This document shows positions 6,999-14,117 of a DNA stretch of 18,782 nucleotides, in pieces. This DNA comes from an uncultured Faecalibacterium sp. Lineage in GTDB: Bacteria > Bacillota > Clostridia > Oscillospirales > Ruminococcaceae. Both the position numbers and the translations under genes were made by a program. The notes beneath the pieces are model-generated. The model saw only the letters and a program-made list of their open reading frames with translations. It was not told where the DNA came from and ran no database searches. How positions within the stretch are numbered: position 1 is the stretch's first letter; the number at the start of each line of letters is the position of its first letter. The stretch spans positions 1 to 18,782 of the forward strand of contig CAAFQM010000063.1 in the NCBI GenBank assembly GCA_900765105.1. Reading direction: 5' to 3'.

Positions 6999-7940
6999 AT
7001 GGTGCAATATCTCGCAAAACGCATCGGGCGCTCCATCCTGACGCTGTTCGTCATCGTGACGCTCGTGTTCTGCCTGCTGCGGCTGATGCCGGTAGAGGGC
7101 TACTTTGCCAACTACGAAAAAATGACCGAGGCGCAGATCCAGGCGGGTCTGCAGTCCATGGGTCTGCTGGACCCGCTGCCGGTGCAGATCGGGCGGTTCT
7201 GGATGGACGCTCTGCACGGCGATCTCGGTGTGAGCCATATTTACAAGCTCAACGCCCCCGTGACCAAAATTCTGGCCCAGAAACTGCCCATTTCCATCGA
7301 GATGGGCGTGCTGGCCATGCTGCTCAGCCTTGTGCTGGGCATCCCGCTGGGCCTTGTGATGGGCCGGTACAAGGGCCGCTGGCCGGATAAACTCGGCACC
7401 GCGCTGATCGTGCTCATTCAGGCGGTACCGGCGGCGGGGGATTTCCTGTACATCCAGATGTACGGCACCACGGTCATGGGCGTCGGCCTGCTGTTCGACG
7501 CCGCCGACTGGCGCTACTGGGTGCTGCCGGTGTGCAGCATGAGCCTTGCAAACCTTGCCTTCTACGCCATGTGGCTGCGCCGCTACATGGTGGACGAGAG
7601 CAACAAGGATTACGTCCGTCTTGCCCGGGCCAAGGGCGTGAGCGAAAGCAATATCGCCCTGCACCATGTGTTCCGCAACGCCATGGTGCCGCTGGTGCAG
7701 TATATCCCTTCGGCGTTCCTGAACACGGTAGTCGGCTCCATTTACATCGAGAGCCTGTACAGCATCCCCGGCATGGGCGGTTTGCTGGTCACCTGCGTTC
7801 AGCGCCACGACAACACCATGGTGCAGGGCATCGTGCTGCTGTATGCCTGCGTGGGCATCATCGGCCTGATCCTCGGCGATGTGCTCATGGTGCTCATTGA
7901 CCCCCGCATCAACTTTGGTAAGAAGGAAGGTGGACGCTGA
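6999..7940 (+). CDS. peptide-type ABC transporter permease, DppB/OppB-like
   Basis: A 313-residue inner-membrane permease, the first of the pair that forms the translocation channel. The start has AGAGGTG eight bases upstream. The N-terminus YLAKRIGRSILTLFVIVTLVF is the standard first membrane helix of this family, and LGIPLGLVMG marks a helix of the core fold. The coupling loop D204-YVRLARAKG-213, followed by HHVFRNAMVPLV, is the EAA motif that docks on the ATPases. The length is normal for the family. The gene overlaps the next by one base (TGATG), so both are translated from one message. The partner binding protein is very likely the lipoprotein at 4568, although the two are separated by a terminator and a 391-base gap. 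Confidence 0.93.
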   Translation: MVQYLAKRIGRSILTLFVIVTLVFCLLRLMPVEGYFANYEKMTEAQIQAGLQSMGLLDPLPVQIGRFWMDALHGDLGVSHIYKLNAPVTKILAQKLPISIEMGVLAMLLSLVLGIPLGLVMGRYKGRWPDKLGTALIVLIQAVPAAGDFLYIQMYGTTVMGVGLLFDAADWRYWVLPVCSMSLANLAFYAMWLRRYMVDESNKDYVRLARAKGVSESNIALHHVFRNAMVPLVQYIPSAFLNTVVGSIYIESLYSIPGMGGLLVTCVQRHDNTMVQGIVLLYACVGIIGLILGDVLMVLIDPRINFGKKEGGR

Positions 7941-8971
7941 TGCTCTCTTTTCTTAAACGTGAAAAATCGAAGCAGCTGGAAGACAAGCTGAACGACGCGC
8001 AGGCACAGCGCACCGCCGGGTGGGAAACCCTGCCCGAAGACGAGCTGTTCACCCCCGCCGGGTTCCATGCCGAGCAGGCCGAAGCCACGGCCAGCTCCAA
8101 CTACAGCTACTGGGGCAGCACCTTCCGCGCCTTTTTCAAGAATAAATTTGCGGTCGTTCTGCTGGTCGCGCTGGCAGCTGTGGTGGTATTTGCATTCATC
8201 CAGCCTTATCTGCCCGGGCAGGCCGACCCGAATCTGTGCGCCGTGGACCCTGTGACCGGCATCCAGTACCGCAACATCGCCCCCGGACAGGACGGCTTTG
8301 TCTGGGGTTCCAACTCCATCGGGCAGGACCTGTGGGCACGCATCTGGGCGGGCGCACGCACCAGCCTGACCATCGCCTTTTTTGTAGCGCTGGTGGAGGC
8401 TGTTGTAGGCATCACCGCCGGTGTGCTGTGGGGCTATGTGCGCGGGCTGGACTTCGTGTTCACCGAGCTGTACAACATCTTCGATAACATCCCCACCGCC
8501 ATCGTGCTGATCCTGATCTCCTATGTGGCCACCCCCAGCATCTGGACCATGGTCCTGGGCATGTCCATCAAGGGCTGGATCGAAATGGCCCGTTTTATCC
8601 GCAACCAGATCCTGATCATCCGTGACCGCGACTACAATGTGGCGTCCCGCTGCATCGGCACCCCCACCTACCGCATCGTACTGCGCAACCTGCTGCCGTA
8701 TCTGGTGTCGGTCATCATGCTGCGCATGGCGCTCACCATCCCGGAAGCCATTGGCAATGAGGTGTTCATCACCTACATCGGCCTTGGCCTGTCGGTGGAA
8801 ACTCCCTCGCTGGGCAACCTCGTCAACGACGGCCGCAAGGTGATGATGCAGGCCGGACTGCAGTATCAGCTGCTGTACCCCACCCTCATCCTGAGCTTTG
8901 TCACCATCGCATTCTACCTCATCGGCAACGCCTTCTCGGACGCCGCCGACCCGAAGAATCATCTGCAGTAA
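7940..8971 (+). CDS. peptide-type ABC transporter permease, DppC/OppC-like
   Basis: A 343-residue second permease subunit. It has an N-terminal cytoplasmic extension of about 65 residues, rich in charged residues, before the first membrane helix (about 68-93); family members usually have a shorter one. The hallmark segment GSNSIGQDLWARIWAGARTS (usually GTDxxGRDxxSR) sits after the first outer loop. The EAA coupling loop is D231-YNVASRCIG-240, and the C-terminal region contains the typical ITYIGLGLSVETPSLGNLVND. Its start overlaps the stop of the previous permease and a GAAGG-type ribosome binding site lies within that gene. The ATPase gene follows after 13 bases. Confidence 0.93.
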   Translation: MLSFLKREKSKQLEDKLNDAQAQRTAGWETLPEDELFTPAGFHAEQAEATASSNYSYWGSTFRAFFKNKFAVVLLVALAAVVVFAFIQPYLPGQADPNLCAVDPVTGIQYRNIAPGQDGFVWGSNSIGQDLWARIWAGARTSLTIAFFVALVEAVVGITAGVLWGYVRGLDFVFTELYNIFDNIPTAIVLILISYVATPSIWTMVLGMSIKGWIEMARFIRNQILIIRDRDYNVASRCIGTPTYRIVLRNLLPYLVSVIMLRMALTIPEAIGNEVFITYIGLGLSVETPSLGNLVNDGRKVMMQAGLQYQLLYPTLILSFVTIAFYLIGNAFSDAADPKNHLQ

Positions 8972-8984
8972 GGAGGGGATCATC

Positions 8985-10037
8985 ATGGAACATAACCAGC
9001 TCATTCTCTCCGCAAAAGATGTCCACATCCAGTTCAACCTGCGCGGCAAGGTGCTGCACGCCATCCGCGGCATCGACCTCGACCTGTATCAGGGCGAAGT
9101 GCTCGCCATCGTGGGCGAGAGCGGCTCCGGCAAAAGTGTGTTCACCAAGAGCTTCATGGGTCTGCTGGACGCCAACGGTTCCATCACCGAGGGCACTATC
9201 GACTACTACGGCATGGCCGGCGGCCAGCCGCTGCGCCTTTCCGGCCTGAAGACCGAAAAGGACTGGCTGCGGGTGCGCGGCCGGGAGATCGCCATGGTCA
9301 TGCAGGACCCCATGACCAGCCTGAATCCACTCAAGACCATCGGTGACCAGATCATGGAAGCCGTCACCCTGCATCAGGGCTTAAAGGGGGCCGAAGCAAA
9401 AGCAAAGACGCTGGAATACCTGCGGGATGTGGGCATCAGCGACCCGGAAAAGCGGTTCCGGCAGTATCCGCACGAGTTTTCCGGCGGTATGCGGCAGCGC
9501 GTGGTCATTGCCATCGCGGTGGCCTGCAACCCGAAGATCCTCATCTGCGACGAACCGACCACCGCGCTGGATGTGACCATTCAGGCGCAGATCTTGCAGC
9601 TTTTGAAAGAGATGCGGGTCAAGTACGACCTGACCATCGTGATGATCACCCACGACCTCGGCGTTGTGGCCAACATTGCCGACCGGGTGGCTGTGATGTA
9701 CGCGGGCGACATTGTGGAGATCGGCACCGCTGATGAAATCTATTACGACCCCCGCCACCCCTACACCTGGGCGCTGCTGTCCAGTATGCCGCAGATGGGC
9801 GTGAAGGGCGAAGACCTGTTCAACATCGTGGGCACCCCGCCAAACCTCTTTGCCGAAATTCAGGGCGACGCCTTTGCGCCCCGCAACCCACAGGCGCTGA
9901 AGATCGATTTTGTCAAACGCCCGCCTTACTTTACGGTTTCGCCCACCCACAAGGCCAGGACATGGCTGCTGGACCCCCGGGCGCCGAAGATCGAGCCGCC
10001 CCGGGCGGTAAAAATGTTGCGAGAGGAGGGGCTGTAA
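8985..10037 (+). CDS. peptide ABC transporter ATP-binding protein, DppD/OppD-like
   Basis: A 350-residue ATPase that powers uptake with the F subunit. The ATG at 8985 is preferred to the longer frame from 8898, because AAGGAGGGG lies seven bases upstream and the longer form would run into the permease gene. Visible motifs are Walker A G44-ESGSGKS-51, Q-loop Q107, signature FSGGMRQR at 165-172, Walker B ILICDEP with D189/E190, and H-loop H223. The C-terminal oligopeptide extension starts with HPYTWALLSSMPQ. Many DppD/OppD proteins carry four cysteines there that hold an iron-sulfur cluster; here the segment reads GDAFAPRNPQALKID and has none of them. I believe this variant is common in Firmicutes. 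The stop codon is directly followed by the start of the F gene. Confidence 0.93.
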   Translation: MEHNQLILSAKDVHIQFNLRGKVLHAIRGIDLDLYQGEVLAIVGESGSGKSVFTKSFMGLLDANGSITEGTIDYYGMAGGQPLRLSGLKTEKDWLRVRGREIAMVMQDPMTSLNPLKTIGDQIMEAVTLHQGLKGAEAKAKTLEYLRDVGISDPEKRFRQYPHEFSGGMRQRVVIAIAVACNPKILICDEPTTALDVTIQAQILQLLKEMRVKYDLTIVMITHDLGVVANIADRVAVMYAGDIVEIGTADEIYYDPRHPYTWALLSSMPQMGVKGEDLFNIVGTPPNLFAEIQGDAFAPRNPQALKIDFVKRPPYFTVSPTHKARTWLLDPRAPKIEPPRAVKMLREEGL

Positions 10038-10967
10038 ATGGAACCAAACCGCGAAACGCTTCTGGAAGTGAACCACCTGGATATCACCTACGGCTCCGGC
10101 AAAAAAGCCTTCCGCGCCGTGCAGGATGCCAGCTTTAACATTTATAAAGGCGAGACCTTCGGCCTTGTGGGCGAGAGCGGCTCCGGCAAAACCACCATCG
10201 GCCGGGCCATCATGCGCATCCTGCCCACCTCCGGCGGCGAGATCCTCTATAAAGGCGAGAAGATCAACGGAAAAATCTCCCGCACACTGGACAAGCAGAT
10301 CATCAAGGAGATCCAGATGATCTTTCAGGATCCGCAGTCCTCGTTGAACGAGCGTGCCAAGGTGAGTTATATCGTAGGCGAAGGGTTGCAGAACGTGCGC
10401 CCCGATTTTTCCGCCGCACAGCGGGAAGAAAAGGTGCGGCAGGCGCTTTTGGATGTGGGTCTGCTGCCGGAATTTGCCTCCCGTTTCCCCCACGAATTTT
10501 CCGGTGGCCAGCGCCAGCGCATCGGCATTGCCCGGGCACTGATCGTAGAGCCGGAGTTCATCATTGCAGACGAGCCCATCAGCGCACTGGACATGTCCAT
10601 CCGTGCGCAGGTGCTCAACCTGCTGCGCCGGTTGCAGAAGGAGCGCGGCATCACCTACCTGTTCATTGCCCACGATTTGTCGGTGATGCGCTATATCTCG
10701 GACCGCATCGCTGTCATCCGCAAGGGCCGCATCGTGGAGCTGGCCGAAGCCGAAGAGCTTGTGGCCCACGCCATCCATCCCTATACCCGCAGTCTGTTGT
10801 CCGCCATTCCCATGCCGGATCCCCGCCGGGAGAGGGAAAAGCAGTTGCTGGTGTACGACCCCGCCATGCACGATTATTCTGCCGAAGCGCCCCAGTGGCG
10901 TGAGCTGCGCCCGGAGCACTATGTGCTGTGCAGCGAAGCAGAAGCCACACAGTGGATGCAGCCGTAA
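10038..10967 (+). CDS. peptide ABC transporter ATP-binding protein, DppF/OppF-like
   Basis: A 309-residue second ATPase of the importer. Its ATG follows the TAA of the D gene without a gap, and GAGAGGAGGGG inside the end of that gene is the ribosome binding site, so translation is probably coupled. Motifs are Walker A G45-ESGSGKT-52, Q-loop Q97 with the typical IFQDPQSSLN, signature FSGGQRQR at 154-161, Walker B D178/E179 in IIADEPISALD, and H-loop H212. The C-terminal HPYTRSLLSAIP begins the oligopeptide extension, which is short here. No terminator is seen right after the stop; the next one is at 11101-11138, beyond the next gene's promoter. Confidence 0.93.
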   Translation: MEPNRETLLEVNHLDITYGSGKKAFRAVQDASFNIYKGETFGLVGESGSGKTTIGRAIMRILPTSGGEILYKGEKINGKISRTLDKQIIKEIQMIFQDPQSSLNERAKVSYIVGEGLQNVRPDFSAAQREEKVRQALLDVGLLPEFASRFPHEFSGGQRQRIGIARALIVEPEFIIADEPISALDMSIRAQVLNLLRRLQKERGITYLFIAHDLSVMRYISDRIAVIRKGRIVELAEAEELVAHAIHPYTRSLLSAIPMPDPRREREKQLLVYDPAMHDYSAEAPQWRELRPEHYVLCSEAEATQWMQP

Positions 10968-11029
10968 GAGCTTTTTCTGCACAAACGGCACATTTGCTTT
11001 TCTTTTACCTAACTTTCATGGTTTATTCA

Positions 11030-11058
11030 TTGACATTTCCGTTCTTCCTCACTAGAAT
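11030..11058 (+). promoter_or_regulatory. promoter of the acyl-CoA synthetase-like gene
   Basis: TTGACA (11030-11035), a 17-base spacer and TAGAAT (11053-11058): a full-consensus -35 and a five-of-six -10. The start of transcription should be near 11065, so the terminator at 11101-11138 falls in the leader. Confidence 0.82.
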
Positions 11059-11100
11059 GGAACATGCAGTTGTTCTGTAACCAAAATCCAGCAATCCGTT

Positions 11101-11138
11101 CGGCAGCTTTCGCATTCTGGCAAAGCTGCCGTTTTTTT
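11101..11138 (+). terminator. intrinsic terminator in the leader of the acyl-CoA synthetase-like gene
   Basis: CGGCAGCTTT (11101-11110) pairs with AAAGCTGCCG (11122-11131) in a perfect 10-bp stem with an 11-base loop, followed by seven Ts. It is the only terminator between the F ATPase gene and the gene at 11173. It lies about 40 bases after the promoter that should drive that gene, and the 34 bases from its T-run to the start codon hold no second promoter that I can see. Confidence 0.85.
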
Positions 11139-11172
11139 AAAAGGAAGAAGAAATAAGAGAGGAGCTGACTGT

Positions 11173-12906
11173 ATGATAACCGAGCCGCACAAACCGGTTT
11201 ATGCTTCTGCTGCAAAGCCGTGGCTGAAATACTATGATCAGAAGTTCATCGACCAGACGGTACCCGACTGCTCCGCATTCGAGTACGTCTGCCATCAGAA
11301 CAAGAACCACCTGCCCGAGACCGCGATCGATTACTATGGTCGCAGGATCACTTATGCGGACCTGATCGTCAACGTGAAAAAGACAGCCGCCGCCTTCCGC
11401 GCCATCGGCATGAAGAAAGGCGATATCGCCACAGTGGTCAGCGTGATGACACCGGAGGTCATTTATGCGTTCTACGCTGCCGACATGATCGGTGCAACGC
11501 TGAATCTGGTAGACCCCCGTTACAGCGCCGAGGGCATCCGCGAATACATCGAGGAAGTGGATTCGCACCTGCTTATCTGCCTGAATGTGGCGTATGAGCG
11601 CTGCCATCAGGCGGCAAAACACACCCATGTGGAGCGTGTGCTGGTGATCAGCCCGGCCGATTCCCTGCCGCTGCATCTGGCAGTCGGCTATAAGCTGACG
11701 AATCCCGACAAAAACCGCTACAAATCCAATGTGCTCCACTGGAAGGACTTTATTGCAGCCGGCCAGAACCAGAGCACGAATGCCGAGCCTTACGACCCGC
11801 AGCACACCTGCGTTGTGGTTCATACCGGCGGTACCACCGGTTCCCCCAAGGGCGTCATGCTGACGGACAAGGACTTCAACTCCATTGCCCAGCAGTTCGG
11901 CGCTTACGAAAAGCTGTTCCGCCGCGGCCAGAAGCTTATGAACATCATGCCCCCGTTCATCGCCTACGGTTATGCCTGTGGTGTGCACCTTCCGCTGGTG
12001 CTGGGCCTGACCGTAGTCATCATCCCCAATCTGGACCCCGCAAAGCTGGGTCTGCTGATCTGGAAGCACAAGCCCGAACACCTGTTCGGTGTGCCCGCCC
12101 ACTATCAGCAGATGGCGGCTTCTCCCCTGCTGAAAAACAAGGATCTGTCCTTCATCCGCAACTATGCTGCCGGCGGCGACGCCATCACGGTGGGTGCCGA
12201 GCAGACAGTCGATGCGTTCCTGAAGGAGCACGGCGCAGAGTTCCCGCTGGCAAAGGGCTACGGCATGACCGAGGTCTCTTCGGCCGCCACCGCAGCTGCC
12301 GGTACTGTCAACAAAATCGGCAGTGTCGGCATCCCGCTGGTCAACACGGTCGTGTCCGTCTTTGAACCGGGCACCGAGAATGAGCTGCCCATCGGCGAGC
12401 GCGGCGAGATCTGCATCTCCGGCCCGGCTGTCATGAAGGGCTATTACAACAAACCCAACGAGACCGCCATTCTGCTGCACCGCCACGCTGACGGAAAACT
12501 CTGGGCGCACACCGGCGACATCGGTTACATGGACGAAGACGGCTTCGTGTTCCTCAACTCCCGCATCAAGCGGCTGATCATCCGTCACGACGGCTTCAAG
12601 GTATTCCCTTCCATGATCGAAAACGTCATCAGCCGCCACCCCGCCGTGCAGCAGTGCTCTGTAGTCGGCTGCACCGACAGGGACCATGTGCAGGGCCGAC
12701 TTCCGTTCGTCTATGTAGTGCTGGAACCGGAAGCAGACAAGAAAAAGCGTCAGATCCAGCGCGAGCTGCGCCAGCTGTGCAGAGAAGAGCTGCCCGAGTA
12801 CGTCCAGCCCGTTGGCTACAAGTTCATCTCTGAGATGCCCTTTACCCCCATCGGCAAGGTGGACTATCGCAAACTGGAAGAAGAGATCACTGCCCGGGAT
12901 TACTGA
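11173..12906 (+). CDS. AMP-dependent acyl-CoA synthetase/ligase-like enzyme (ANL superfamily)
   Basis: A 577-residue adenylating enzyme. It should activate a carboxylic acid with ATP to an acyl-AMP and then pass it to CoA or another thiol in the cytosol. The start has GAGAGGAG nine bases upstream. Core motifs are complete: the phosphate loop H217-TGGTTGSPKG, GYGMTE at 362-367, HTGDIGY with D449 for the ribose, the hinge stretch SRIKRLIIRHDGFKV, and the C-terminal catalytic lysine K562 in PFTPIGKVDY. No carrier-protein or condensation domain follows, so it is a stand-alone ligase. Overall size and motif wording resemble medium/long-chain fatty acyl-CoA ligases, but the acid cannot be told from sequence. 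It is transcribed alone: its own promoter, a leader terminator before it and a terminator after it. Confidence 0.9.
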   Translation: MITEPHKPVYASAAKPWLKYYDQKFIDQTVPDCSAFEYVCHQNKNHLPETAIDYYGRRITYADLIVNVKKTAAAFRAIGMKKGDIATVVSVMTPEVIYAFYAADMIGATLNLVDPRYSAEGIREYIEEVDSHLLICLNVAYERCHQAAKHTHVERVLVISPADSLPLHLAVGYKLTNPDKNRYKSNVLHWKDFIAAGQNQSTNAEPYDPQHTCVVVHTGGTTGSPKGVMLTDKDFNSIAQQFGAYEKLFRRGQKLMNIMPPFIAYGYACGVHLPLVLGLTVVIIPNLDPAKLGLLIWKHKPEHLFGVPAHYQQMAASPLLKNKDLSFIRNYAAGGDAITVGAEQTVDAFLKEHGAEFPLAKGYGMTEVSSAATAAAGTVNKIGSVGIPLVNTVVSVFEPGTENELPIGERGEICISGPAVMKGYYNKPNETAILLHRHADGKLWAHTGDIGYMDEDGFVFLNSRIKRLIIRHDGFKVFPSMIENVISRHPAVQQCSVVGCTDRDHVQGRLPFVYVVLEPEADKKKRQIQRELRQLCREELPEYVQPVGYKFISEMPFTPIGKVDYRKLEEEITARDY

Positions 12907-12920
12907 GCCCGGCATCAGGG

Positions 12921-12952
12921 CCGCAGCACAGAGCTTTGTGCTGCGGTTTTTT
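12921..12952 (+). terminator. intrinsic terminator of the acyl-CoA synthetase-like gene
   Basis: CCGCAGCACA (12921-12930) and TGTGCTGCGG (12937-12946) form a perfect 10-bp stem with a 6-base loop and six Ts after it. It lies 14 bases after the stop codon. Confidence 0.93.
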
Positions 12953-12963
12953 AATTTTATCAG

Positions 12964-12992
12964 TTGACAATTTTTTCTTTCCATTTTATCAT
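12964..12992 (+). promoter_or_regulatory. promoter of the secreted SGNH hydrolase gene
   Basis: TTGACA (12964-12969), 17 bases and TATCAT (12987-12992), in a T-rich region. Transcription should start near 12999. A GCCGGT/ACCGGC hairpin (13003-13008, 13014-13019) then lies at the very 5' end of the message; such hairpins can protect mRNA from decay, though no effect can be shown here. Confidence 0.75.
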
Positions 12993-13041
12993 AATACAAA
13001 AGGCCGGTTTTGCACCGGCAGAGATGGAAAGAAGGAAGCTT

Positions 13042-14058
13042 ATGCTGAAACAGAAATTCACCGCTGTGCTGGCCACCGCCGCTGCGCTGGTGCTGCTGGC
13101 CGTCCCTGCTTTCGCCGCAGATGCCGCACCACAAGCCGATCCTGCAGCTGTGCAGCCGCAGATCACACAGGAAGAGACTGCCCCGTCTGACGAAACTCCC
13201 GTACCGGAAGAGCCGAAGCCGCAGATCACTTATGTGGCTCTGGGCGACAGCATCACCGCCGGGGTCGGCCTTTCCGATCTGCAATATAATGTTGCACAGA
13301 TCGGTTTTGATCTTCAGCCGAATTTTGAAGGGTACTCCTCCCGGTGCTACACTGCCCTTGTGGGCAAAGGACTCGGGCTGGACCGTCAGCATGCCATCAA
13401 CCTCGGCCTGCCCGGGCTGATGAGCGCTGACCTGCTGGATATGGTCCGCAGCGGCGGGATGCCGCAGATGAATCAGGCTTCCGGTTCCTACTACGTCTAC
13501 CCGGAATATCAGGAATATCTGCGCAATGCCGATGTGATCTCCATCCAGATCGGCTCCAACGATGCTCTGGTGCCCTGCATCGTCAGCTTGGGCGAAGCCA
13601 CCAACTGGAAAAGCGAACAGCTGGCCAACATGATGGTGAGCGGGATGCTGCGGGATCTCAATTTCCAGAAGTTCGGCATGGCTCTGGAAGCACTGGACCG
13701 CATGTGGCTTACCTTTGACGAGAGCAGCGCCACCAACCGCCTGCTGTTCCGCGGCATGGATGAGATCTGCAACAACGCATACGGTGCCGTAACGCAAAAC
13801 CTGCCCCAGATCGTTGCCGCCATCCGCGAGCTGAACCCGGATGCAAAGATCATCCTGCTGGGCTACACTAACCCTGTGCCCATGATCCCGGCGTGGAACA
13901 GCTATTTCAAGCGGCTGAACAGCTTTGCCCAGACTCTTGCTCAGCAGGAAGGGCTTGTCTATGTGACTATCCCGAAAACAGAGACCGCGGCCGACGGCCA
14001 CCCCACCGTCAAGGGCCACCAGTACATTGCAAAGCAGATTTTAAGCGCACTTCAGTAA
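13042..14058 (+). CDS. secreted SGNH/GDSL-family hydrolase
   Basis: A 338-residue exported esterase or lipase-like protein. The ATG at 13042 is preferred because GAAGGAAG lies just upstream and a classical signal peptide begins there: K-rich start, hydrophobic core and a likely cut after AFA25. An ATG at 13024 in the same frame would add six residues. A Pro/Glu-rich linker (26-60) leads into the catalytic domain. Block I is G68-DSIT with S70 as nucleophile, block III is IGSND with N173, and block V is D318-G-H320-P with the Asp/His pair. Family members cut acyl or acetyl esters of lipids, polysaccharides or cell-wall material; the substrate here is unknown. It follows the ligase gene but has its own promoter, so a link between the two is only suggested by position. 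Confidence 0.88.
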   Translation: MLKQKFTAVLATAAALVLLAVPAFAADAAPQADPAAVQPQITQEETAPSDETPVPEEPKPQITYVALGDSITAGVGLSDLQYNVAQIGFDLQPNFEGYSSRCYTALVGKGLGLDRQHAINLGLPGLMSADLLDMVRSGGMPQMNQASGSYYVYPEYQEYLRNADVISIQIGSNDALVPCIVSLGEATNWKSEQLANMMVSGMLRDLNFQKFGMALEALDRMWLTFDESSATNRLLFRGMDEICNNAYGAVTQNLPQIVAAIRELNPDAKIILLGYTNPVPMIPAWNSYFKRLNSFAQTLAQQEGLVYVTIPKTETAADGHPTVKGHQYIAKQILSALQ

Positions 14059-14068
14059 TTTTTGCAGC

Positions 14069-14102
14069 AAAACAGCCTGTCCCATCGGGACAGGCTGTTT
14101 TT
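14069..14102. terminator. bidirectional terminator between convergent genes
   Basis: AAAACAGCCTGTCCC (14069-14083) and its exact complement (14087-14101) form a 15-bp stem with an ATC loop. Runs of T appear at the 3' side on both strands, so it can end both the hydrolase message (plus) and the exporter message (minus), whose last gene stops at 14118. Confidence 0.93.
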
Positions 14103-14117
14103 GTTTCTATCCGATTT

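Noticed and set aside
11064..11156. A 30-codon open frame from the predicted transcription start through the leader terminator of the ligase gene
   Set aside because: It would have to be translated without a leader, has no ribosome binding site, and its end is simply the lysine-coding A-rich stretch before the real gene.
11137..14019. A 960-codon minus-strand open frame across the ligase and hydrolase genes
   Set aside because: It spans two genes with complete catalytic motifs plus a terminator and promoter on the other strand; GC-rich third positions keep the opposite frame open.
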